Assembly: GCF_017676385.1 (NCBI RefSeq)
Contig: NZ_JAFFZN010000020.1
Span: forward strand, 1 to 64,000
Length of the DNA: 64,000 nt
Direction of reading: 5' to 3'
Origin: Streptomyces spirodelae
Lineage (GTDB): Bacteria; Actinomycetota; Actinomycetes; Streptomycetales; Streptomycetaceae
In this document: positions 56,758 through 64,000 of the stretch, piece after piece
How positions within the stretch are numbered: position 1 is the first letter of the stretch
Layout: every line of letters starts with the position of its first letter
Made by a program: the position numbers and the translations under genes
The notes under the pieces: generated by a model
The model's input: the letters and a program-made list of their open reading frames with translations, nothing else
Databases searched by the model: none
What the model was told of the DNA's origin: nothing

Positions 56758-57477
56758 ATGACCCAGTATCCGACCCAGGCCGTGATCCTTGCCGGTGGAC
56801 AGGGATCACGGTTGCGGCCGTACACCGACGACCGTCCCAAGCCGATGGTGGAGATCCCGGGTACCGGCGTACCGATCATCGGCCACCAGTTGGCCTGGCT
56901 CGCGGAGGAGGGCGTCACCGACGCCGTCGTCTCCTGCGGTCACCTCGCCGAGGTGCTCGAGGAGTGGCTCGCCAAGGCCGAACTCCCCTGCCGCGTCACC
57001 ACGGTGATCGAGCGCGAACCGCTGGGGCGCGGCGGCGGGCTGAAGTTCGCGGCGCGCTCCCTGCCGCGTCCGGACGAGCCCTGGTATGCGACGAACGGCG
57101 ACATCTGGACCCGCTTCTCACTGCGCGAGATGGCCGCCTTCCACGGCGAGCGCGACGCCACCGCCACGCTGGCACTGGCCCGTCCGCGCATCCCGTGGGG
57201 CGCGGTGGAGACCGACGAGTTCGGTCACGTCCTCGACTTCATCGAGGCCCCGCCGTCGCCGTATCTGATCAATGCGGGCGTCTACGTCTTCTCACCCCGG
57301 TTCGCCGGGCTGCTGCCGGAGCGCGGTGACCACGAGCGCACCACGTTCCCGCGCCTCGCCCGCGAGCGCGCCCTGGCCGGCTTCCCGCTCCCGCAGGGCT
57401 CCTACTGGCGGGCCATCGACACCGCCAAGGACCTGCGCGAGGCCGCCAAGGAACTCGCGGGCGGCAACCCGAGCTGA
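56758..57477 (+). CDS. Sugar-phosphate nucleotidyltransferase family protein
   Basis: A 239-residue Rossmann-type nucleotidyltransferase. Signature VILAGGQGSRLRPYTDDRPK (residues 9-28) with PMVEIPGTGVPIIGHQLAWL, then GRGGGLKFAARSL and NGDIWTRFSL (the metal-binding Asp). It resembles mannose-1-phosphate guanylyltransferase and HddC-type enzymes. The exact sugar and nucleotide cannot be given. It likely has a cell-surface glycan role. The start is ATG at 56758. Confidence 0.88.
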   Translation: MTQYPTQAVILAGGQGSRLRPYTDDRPKPMVEIPGTGVPIIGHQLAWLAEEGVTDAVVSCGHLAEVLEEWLAKAELPCRVTTVIEREPLGRGGGLKFAARSLPRPDEPWYATNGDIWTRFSLREMAAFHGERDATATLALARPRIPWGAVETDEFGHVLDFIEAPPSPYLINAGVYVFSPRFAGLLPERGDHERTTFPRLARERALAGFPLPQGSYWRAIDTAKDLREAAKELAGGNPS

Positions 57478-57505
57478 GGCGCCGGACGGCAGCCCGAGAT
57501 GAGTC

Positions 57506-57596
57506 GGGCGGCAACCCGCACTGGGCGCCGGGCGGCAGCCCGCACTGGGCGCCGGGCGGCAGTCCGAGGTAGTCGGGCGGCGGCCCGCGCTGAGGC
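57506..57596. repeat. GGGCGGC-rich tandem repeat
   Basis: Copies start at 57506, 57530, 57554 and 57575. The first two are 24 bp and differ at one position (GGGCGGCAACCCGCACTG...). The last two are shorter and more diverged. The tract lies just past the nucleotidyltransferase stop. Confidence 0.8.
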
Positions 57597-57648
57597 ATCG
57601 CCCGCGATACGTGCATACGGCACCGCCAACTGCCCACCGCACCCTGCG

Positions 57649-57688
57649 GCGAAGGGCCTTCGACTCCCGGGAGTCGAAGGCCCTTCGC
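57649..57688. terminator. Perfect 40-bp palindromic bidirectional terminator
   Basis: The two 20-bp arms (GCGAAGGGCCTTCGACTCCC and its exact complement) meet at CCCGGG without a spacer. It lies between the convergent nucleotidyltransferase and DoxX genes. Confidence 0.9.
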
Positions 57689-57713
57689 TGCCGCGCGCCG
57701 CGCCGACGCGCGG

Positions 57714-59936
57714 TCAGCGCCCCAGCAGTCCGCCCAGCGCGCCGCGGCCGCCGCTGCTACCGCCGGAGGACGTGCCGCCGCCGGAGCCCGTCGACGAGCT
57801 GTCGCCCGTGGAGGAGGACTCGCTGGACACGCCGGTGCGGGAGCCGCTGCTGCCGGTGGTGGCCTGCGGCCCGGGCTGCTGCTGGGCCGGGGGTGCCGTG
57901 GTGCCCTGCTGCCGGCCGGGCGTCGTGTTGCCCTGCGGGCCGCCCTGGTCGGCGCCCTGCGTCTGGCCCTGGGTGGGGGTGGACTCGGGGCCGCTGCTGG
58001 CCCCTTGCTCGCCCGGCCTGGTCTCCTTCGACGAGGGTCGACCGTCCTTGTCGCGGCGGTCGGTGTCGCCGCGTCGGCCGTCGGCACCGGCCGGGCCCTG
58101 TGTCGCCTGGCCGCCGTCGGCGCGGCCCGAGTTCTGGGGCATCGGGGAGCCGGGCAGCCGGTTGGTGGGCGTCTTGCCGCGCTCGGGTGCCGTGGCCGGC
58201 TGCGAGGAGCGGACGGCGCTGCCCAGCAGCGAGCCGATGAGCAGGGAGAGGCCGGCGATGACGGCGGCGATGACGGCGCCCCTGCGCAGCACCCGGCGGC
58301 GCAGGTCGCGAACCTCCACGCGGGGGCCGAGTTTGCGCCACGCCTCGCTCGCCAGTCGGCCGTCGAGGGAGTAGACCGGGGCGCCCGCGATGATCAGCGG
58401 GCTCCAGGCGGCGAGGTAGATGATGTCCGGCGCGTCGTAGGCGGGGACGCTGCTCCAGCTGACGGTCATCAGCAGCGCCGCCGACAGCAGTGCGCCGATG
58501 CCTGCCGCGACCCGCTGCCACAGCCCGAACATGGTCAGCACGCCGACGACGACCTGGAGGAAGGCCACCGTCAGTCCGGAGCCGACCGGGTGGGCGAGGG
58601 CGAAGTCCCGCAGCGGCGAGGCGATCGTCCACGGGTCGAGGGAGCGGAGCCAGGTGACCATGGAGCCGCGCTCGCCACCGTCGAAGTAGACGGGGTCGCA
58701 CAGCTTGCCCATGCCGGCGTAGACGGAGATGAAGCCCAGGAAGAGCCGCAGTGGGAGGAGGACGACTCCCAGGTTCATCCGGCGCCCGGGGTAGTAGGCG
58801 TGCCGCACCGCCTCGCGGCGGCGCCGGCTCTCGCTGTCGTACGGGCCGGCCTCGTCCGCGTACTCCTCGAAACCGTCGCGGTCCCCGTAGCCGTCGCGGT
58901 CCCCGTAGCCGTCGCGGTCCCCGTAGCCGTCGCGGCCGTCATAGGCGTCGGGGTCCGGGTAGCCGGCACAGCGGACGCCGCGCCGGTAGGAGCCGTCGCC
59001 CCGGTAGGAGACGGTGGCGAGCTCTCCGGTGTCCGGGCCGACCGCTTCGAGCTCTCCGGTTTCCTCGTCGAACGCGCTCCGCGCCGGGCGTACGCCCTTC
59101 AGCAGCGGTTCGGTGTGCGGGGCCTCGGGCTGGTGGGGCACCGAAGGACCGCCGCTCTCGGACGGCTGCGGGCCACGGGGCGGACCGACGACGGTCGCGG
59201 GGCCGCTCCCGGTGATCCCCGCACCGGCGCGGCCGGAGCCGCCAGAGCCGCCGGAGCCGCCGGGGCCGGCCGGACCACCCGCCGCCCCGCCCGGGTTCTT
59301 GACGCGGGGGAGGGTCTGGGTGGCCGAGGGGTCGGACTCGGCGCCGGCAGTGCCGCTTTCGAGGCCGACGAGACCGGCCGTGCGGGCGGCCTGGATCAGT
59401 TTCGTGGCGCCTGTGTCGTCCGGTTCCCGGCCGCCGCTCCACACCACGGGTGCGCGGCGCCCGGCGCGTGCGGAACCGGCGGCGCGTGCCGAACCGGCGG
59501 CGCCTGCCGAACCGGTTCGCCTGCTCCCGGCCGACGCGCCGCCTGCGACGGGGATGGGCTCGGTGTCCTCGAACGCCGCACGCGCGCGCTCGGCGGACGC
59601 CGACGGCCACGCGGCCGTCGGCGGGGCGGCACTGGCCGCCGGTGTCAGGGCGCCATGTGCGCTGACGGGCGAGGAGGCGGCGGACGGCGCGGACGGCGCG
59701 GACGGCGCGGCCGTCATGGCCGCGGCGGGCGGCGTGGCCGTAGCGCCGGTGGCCGCACCGAGCCGCACTCGGAAACTCGCGTGATTGACGACCACCTCAG
59801 CGGGGTCGGACGGGACCTTGACCGTGCTCAGCACCGGTTCGTCGTCGAAGAAACCGCGTGGGCTTCCCCCTGGGCTGTGCCCGGAGCCGCGGCCCGAAGC
59901 GCCGGGTGCGCGGGGTGTTCTGGTGTCCACACTCAT
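57714..59936 (-). CDS. DoxX-family membrane protein with long disordered N-terminus
   Basis: A 740-residue protein. The first 380 residues are low complexity (Ala/Gly/Pro/Ser) with a YGDRDG hexapeptide repeated around residue 345. The membrane part has four helices of the DoxX fold (LGVVLLPLRLFLGFISVYAG, GSGLTVAFLQVVVGVLTMFG, GIGALLSAALLMTVSWSSVP, PDIIYLAAWSPLIIAGAPVY), a further TM helix (AVIAAVIAGLSLLIGSLLGS) and a Gly/Ser/Gln-rich tail. DoxX proteins take part in membrane redox or antioxidant complexes, but their role here is open. Start ATG at 59936. Confidence 0.85.
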   Translation of the reverse strand: MSVDTRTPRAPGASGRGSGHSPGGSPRGFFDDEPVLSTVKVPSDPAEVVVNHASFRVRLGAATGATATPPAAAMTAAPSAPSAPSAASSPVSAHGALTPAASAAPPTAAWPSASAERARAAFEDTEPIPVAGGASAGSRRTGSAGAAGSARAAGSARAGRRAPVVWSGGREPDDTGATKLIQAARTAGLVGLESGTAGAESDPSATQTLPRVKNPGGAAGGPAGPGGSGGSGGSGRAGAGITGSGPATVVGPPRGPQPSESGGPSVPHQPEAPHTEPLLKGVRPARSAFDEETGELEAVGPDTGELATVSYRGDGSYRRGVRCAGYPDPDAYDGRDGYGDRDGYGDRDGYGDRDGFEEYADEAGPYDSESRRRREAVRHAYYPGRRMNLGVVLLPLRLFLGFISVYAGMGKLCDPVYFDGGERGSMVTWLRSLDPWTIASPLRDFALAHPVGSGLTVAFLQVVVGVLTMFGLWQRVAAGIGALLSAALLMTVSWSSVPAYDAPDIIYLAAWSPLIIAGAPVYSLDGRLASEAWRKLGPRVEVRDLRRRVLRRGAVIAAVIAGLSLLIGSLLGSAVRSSQPATAPERGKTPTNRLPGSPMPQNSGRADGGQATQGPAGADGRRGDTDRRDKDGRPSSKETRPGEQGASSGPESTPTQGQTQGADQGGPQGNTTPGRQQGTTAPPAQQQPGPQATTGSSGSRTGVSSESSSTGDSSSTGSGGGTSSGGSSGGRGALGGLLGR

Positions 59937-60044
59937 CTAACCGAGTGACGGACGGTTAGGACACTGCCTTGACCGCGCCCATCTGTCGGAGGCCCGTCAA
60001 GTGATCACCCGTGGCGCGCGCCGACGGCGGCTGCGGGGAACGCC

Positions 60045-60956
60045 TCAAGCGCGCCGCCTCGCCGCCTCGTAGAGTACGACGCCCGCCGCGACACCCGCGT
60101 TCAACGACTCGGCGCCGCCGGGCATCGGGATGCGAACCCTCAGGTCGCACGTCTCACCGACCAGCCGCGACAACCCCTTGCCCTCGCTGCCCACGACGAC
60201 CACGAGCGGTCCGTCGAGCGCGGCGACGTCGCCGAGTTCCACCTCGCCGTCCGCGGCGAGCCCGATCACCGTCAGGCCCGCCTTCTGGTAGCCCTCCAGC
60301 GCACGGGTGAGGTTGGTAGCGCGCGCGACCGGCGTGCGCGCCGCCGTACCGGCCGAGGTCTTCCACGCGCCTGCGGTCATCCCGGCGGCGCGCCGCTCGG
60401 GTACGACCACGCCGTGCCCGCCGAACGCGGACGCGGAGCGGACGACGGCGCCCAGGTTGCGCGGGTCGGTCACCCCGTCGAGCGCGACGATCAGCGGGTC
60501 CTCGCCTCGGTCGAAGGCGGCGGCCGCCAGGTCCTCGGGGTGCGCGTACTCGTACGGCGGGACCTGCAGGACGACGCCCTGGTGGTTGAGGCCGTTGGTC
60601 ATCCGGTCCAGCTCGGGCTTGGGTGCCTCGACCAGCCGGATGCCGCCGCGGTCACCCGCGACCCGGACGGCCTCGCGGACCCGCTCGTCGTTGTCGATGA
60701 ACTGCTGCACGTACAGCGCGTTGGCCGGTACGCCCTCGCGCAGGGCCTCCACGACGGAGTTGCGGCCCACCACCAGCTCCGAGGTGCCCTTGCCGCGCTG
60801 CGGACGGCCCTGGGCGCGGCGCGCCTTGGCCTGCGCGGCACGCTGTTTGGCGTGGCCCTTGCGCATCTCGGCGGGCGGCGTCGGACCCTTGCCCGCCAGG
60901 CCGCGGCGGCGATAGCCACCGCTGCCTACCTGCGGCCCCTTCTTCTTCCCGGGCAT
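60045..60956 (-). CDS. rlmB: 23S rRNA 2'-O-methyltransferase RlmB (SpoU)
   Basis: A 303-residue SPOUT methyltransferase that methylates G2251 in the peptidyl-transferase loop. A basic N-terminal extension (KKKGPQVGSGGYRRRGLAGK) precedes the RNA-binding substrate domain (VVGRNSVVEALREGVPANAL), then the trefoil-knot motifs ALDGVTDPRNLGAVVRSA, VVVVGSEGKGLSRLV and RIPMPGGAESLNAGVAAGVV. It follows cysS in the same orientation, 96 bp apart, a conserved actinobacterial pairing. Confidence 0.96.
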   Translation of the reverse strand: MPGKKKGPQVGSGGYRRRGLAGKGPTPPAEMRKGHAKQRAAQAKARRAQGRPQRGKGTSELVVGRNSVVEALREGVPANALYVQQFIDNDERVREAVRVAGDRGGIRLVEAPKPELDRMTNGLNHQGVVLQVPPYEYAHPEDLAAAAFDRGEDPLIVALDGVTDPRNLGAVVRSASAFGGHGVVVPERRAAGMTAGAWKTSAGTAARTPVARATNLTRALEGYQKAGLTVIGLAADGEVELGDVAALDGPLVVVVGSEGKGLSRLVGETCDLRVRIPMPGGAESLNAGVAAGVVLYEAARRRA

Positions 60957-61052
60957 GCTGGGCCACCTACCTTGCTCTCTGCGGCTTGCGCGCTGGGACG
61001 CGCGCTCGGACGTACGTACGGCTTTACAACGGTACCGGTACCGGAGGGGCGC

Positions 61053-62453
<1,401 letters not shown>

Positions 62454-62516
62454 GGGGCCAAGGGTAGTAGCCCGCCGCGCCCCGCCACGCCCTGGCCGGA
62501 GGGTTTCCGGCGGAAG

Positions 62517-62545
62517 GGGCCCCGCGAAGCCGCGAAGCGGGGCCC
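62517..62545 (-). terminator. Terminator hairpin after the PPOX gene
   Basis: GGGCCCCGC / GCGGGGCCC, a 9-bp stem with an 11-nt loop, 28 bp past the stop of the minus-strand PPOX gene. Confidence 0.65.
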
Positions 62546-62572
62546 GGACCGTACGCCGGGCCCCTGGCCGGT

Positions 62573-62980
62573 TCAGAGGCGGCCGACGACCTTGTCGACC
62601 TTGACCCGGACGACCACCCGCTCGGCGTCCTGGCCCGCGGCCGGGTTGAACTCGGCGTAGCTCTTTCCGGTGTACTTCTGCGCCAGCTCGTCGATCAGTT
62701 CCTGCCCGCCCTCGGTGGTCAGGGAGGCGGTGCCGCGCAGCTCGGCGTAGGTGTAGGGCTCGTCGGCCGGCTGCACCATGACGGTCACCCGGGGGTCGCG
62801 CCGCATGTTCTTCGTCTTGCGGCGGTCCACGGTGGTGGAGATGAGCAGGTCCTCGCCGTCGCGCTTCACCCAGACCGGCGACACCTGTGGACTGCCGTCG
62901 GGCTGGATGGTGGCGACGGCGACGAACACCTTGCCGTCGAGGACCTTCTTGAGTTGGTCGGAGAGCACCTGGTCTGCCAC
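62573..62980 (-). CDS. PPOX-class F420-dependent oxidoreductase-like protein
   Basis: A 135-residue split beta-barrel flavin/F420 protein. Blocks: DQLKKVLDGKVFVAVATIQP, GSPQVSPVWVKRDGEDLLIS, TTVDRRKTKNMRRDPRVTVM and YAELRGTASLTTEGGQELID, typical of the actinobacterial PPOX/F420 group. Redox substrates are unknown. Start GTG at 62980 behind GAGGAG. It is separate from cysS by a hairpin. Confidence 0.88.
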   Translation of the reverse strand: MADQVLSDQLKKVLDGKVFVAVATIQPDGSPQVSPVWVKRDGEDLLISTTVDRRKTKNMRRDPRVTVMVQPADEPYTYAELRGTASLTTEGGQELIDELAQKYTGKSYAEFNPAAGQDAERVVVRVKVDKVVGRL

Positions 62981-63124
62981 GGAAGCGGCTCCTCTCGTCT
63001 CGTCCCGATGCCGTACGTCGGGTCTCGCCTGCCCCGGACGGTATCCCACACACCGGCCGCGCCATGCGTCCCGCACCGTCGGCACCCGTACCGAAGTACC
63101 GGCGCCGCTGTCGGCTGCGTACGT

Positions 63125-63156
63125 GAGCGGGTCGGCGTCCGAGCGGGTCGGCGTCC
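63125..63156. repeat. 16-bp tandem repeat
   Basis: GAGCGGGTCGGCGTCC occurs at 63125-63140 and again at 63141-63156. It lies in the gap between ispF and the PPOX gene. It is part of a GC-rich stretch with loose repetition. Confidence 0.75.
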
Positions 63157-63219
63157 GCGCGGGCACGCTCGTGAGCGAGCCGGCACGTGAGCGAGTCCGC
63201 GCGGAAGCGAGCCCGTACG

Positions 63220-63714
63220 TCAGCGAGCGGGAAGCACCAGTGCGGTCGCCACGGCTGCCAGGCCCTCGCCGCGGCCGGTCAGACCCAGGCCGTCGGTGGT
63301 GGTGCCCGAGAGCGAGACGGGGGCGCCGACGGCGTCGGACAGCGCCTTCATCGCCTCGGCCCGCCGCTTGCCGATCTTGGGCCGGACGCCGATGACCTGG
63401 ACGGCGACATTGCCGATCCCGTACCCGGCCTCGCGCACGATGCGGGCCGCCTCGGTCAGCAGCGCGACGCCCGAGGCGCCGGACCACTCCGGGCGACTCG
63501 TGCCGAAGTGGGCGCCGAGGTCCCCGAGTCCGGCGGCGGAGAACAGCGCGTCGCAGGCCGCGTGTGCCGCCACGTCACCGTCGGAGTGCCCGGCCAGTCC
63601 GTACCGTTCGCCCTCCCACAGCAGTCCGCCGCACCACAGCTCGCGCCCCTCCTCGAACGCGTGCACATCGGTACCGATGCCGACCAGGGGCAGGGCCGCG
63701 CTCTCAGAAGGCAT
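63220..63714 (-). CDS. ispF: 2-C-methyl-D-erythritol 2,4-cyclodiphosphate synthase
   Basis: Trimeric enzyme of the MEP isoprenoid pathway, 164 residues. It has the zinc-binding GIGTDVHAFEEG (DxH near residue 16), GHSDGDVAAHAACDALFSAAGLGDLGAHF, and the closing SGTTTDGLGLTGRGEGLAA. The normal family length is about 160. Its first bases overlap the last bases of ispD (stop to start about 11 bp), so the two genes are coupled. Confidence 0.97.
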   Translation of the reverse strand: MPSESAALPLVGIGTDVHAFEEGRELWCGGLLWEGERYGLAGHSDGDVAAHAACDALFSAAGLGDLGAHFGTSRPEWSGASGVALLTEAARIVREAGYGIGNVAVQVIGVRPKIGKRRAEAMKALSDAVGAPVSLSGTTTDGLGLTGRGEGLAAVATALVLPAR

Positions 63715-64000
63715 CGTGCGCCCTCCTCCTGGCCAGGACCGCCTCCGCGAGTACGAGGTCGAGCGGGCGGGTCACCTTGAACGCCTCCTCGTGGCCGGGG
63801 ACGACGACCACGTCGACACCGAGCCGCTCGACCATGCCCGCGTCGTCCGTGGCGCCCTCGCCCTGCGGCGCCAGTCGGGTGTGCGCCTCCGCGAGCACCT
63901 TGCGGGCGAAGCCCTGGGGGGTCTGCACGGCACGCAGCCGGGCACGGTCGGGGGTACCGGTGACCGGCTCGGGCCCGCCGTCGGTGCGCGTCTCCACCTG
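63704..64000 (-). CDS. ispD: 2-C-methyl-D-erythritol 4-phosphate cytidylyltransferase (partial)
   Basis: The C-terminal 98 codons or so of IspD, with the rest beyond base 64000. Visible family motifs are RLRAVQTPQGFARKVLAEAH, ATDDAGMVERLGVDVVVVPG and FKVTRPLDLVLAEAVLA. It makes CDP-ME from MEP, the third step of the pathway, and is followed by ispF. The N-terminal nucleotide-binding part is not visible. Confidence 0.93.
   Translation of the reverse strand, partial: QVETRTDGGPEPVTGTPDRARLRAVQTPQGFARKVLAEAHTRLAPQGEGATDDAGMVERLGVDVVVVPGHEEAFKVTRPLDLVLAEAVLARRRAHDAF

Noticed and set aside
58005..59948. Long plus-strand frame opposite the DoxX gene
   Set aside because: Low-complexity Gly/Ala/Arg product; shadow of the minus-strand gene.

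Overview
The window is high-GC actinomycete DNA whose gene content and order look like a Streptomyces chromosome: a groES-less groEL with CIRCE operators, a BldD-type diguanylate cyclase (cdgB-like), the nagKA pair behind a DasR-like operator, msiK, and an ispD-ispF / cysS / rlmB block. Assignment to a genus is inference from gene content; no rRNA is present.

Layout. 1-26.2 kb is core chromosome: a flavin monooxygenase and a divergent GntR/TetR double-domain regulator, a GNAT enzyme, DUF427, groEL with two CIRCE boxes, a cold-shock protein, a MoaD/ThiS-like sulfur carrier beside threonine synthase, a glucosyl-3-phosphoglycerate synthase-like enzyme, otsA and otsB for trehalose, an aminosugar block (solute-binding lipoprotein, DasR-like site, nagK, nagA, PfkB kinase), a CBM-like membrane protein, the GAF-PAS-GGDEF cyclase, flavin reductase, arfB, terD, a pentapeptide-repeat protein, an oxidoreductase and a short MltG-like enzyme. 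Intergenic gaps at 20.4-24.2 kb hold several short tandem repeats. 26.2-31.3 kb is a patch of small membrane, lipoprotein and hypothetical genes, including a SLATT-type two-TM protein.

31.3-54.6 kb is the most interesting part. Two actinomycete integrative and conjugative elements (AICEs) sit head to tail in one tRNA-Thr(UGU) gene. Three copies of the tRNA 3' end mark the left end, the junction and the right end. The left and middle copies are an 85-bp perfect direct repeat that includes the tRNA terminator; the right copy completes the intact tRNA. Each element has its own integrase, excisionase, HUH-type replication initiator, FtsK-like translocase, DUF2637/Spd spread protein and XRE-TPR regulator. 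Each also has its own short repeats beside its att sites, which are candidate integrase arm sites. Element 1 (about 13.1 kb) has a frameshifted rep gene without a standard start at its ribosome binding site, and a hairpin-rich leader in front of its transfer genes. Element 2 (about 10.1 kb) looks intact and carries a Nudix protein that recalls the pSAM2 immunity factor Pif. Both elements share a roughly 400-bp region without a convincing gene that contains repeated TCAGCCAC octamers, a candidate transfer locus or single-strand origin.

54.6-64 kb returns to core chromosome: tRNA-Thr, msiK (shared ATPase of sugar importers), a secreted hypothetical protein, a sugar nucleotidyltransferase, a DoxX-type membrane protein, rlmB, cysS, a PPOX/F420-type flavoprotein, ispF and the 3' part of ispD. 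Start sites were chosen by ribosome binding site and family length; where two are possible this is stated.
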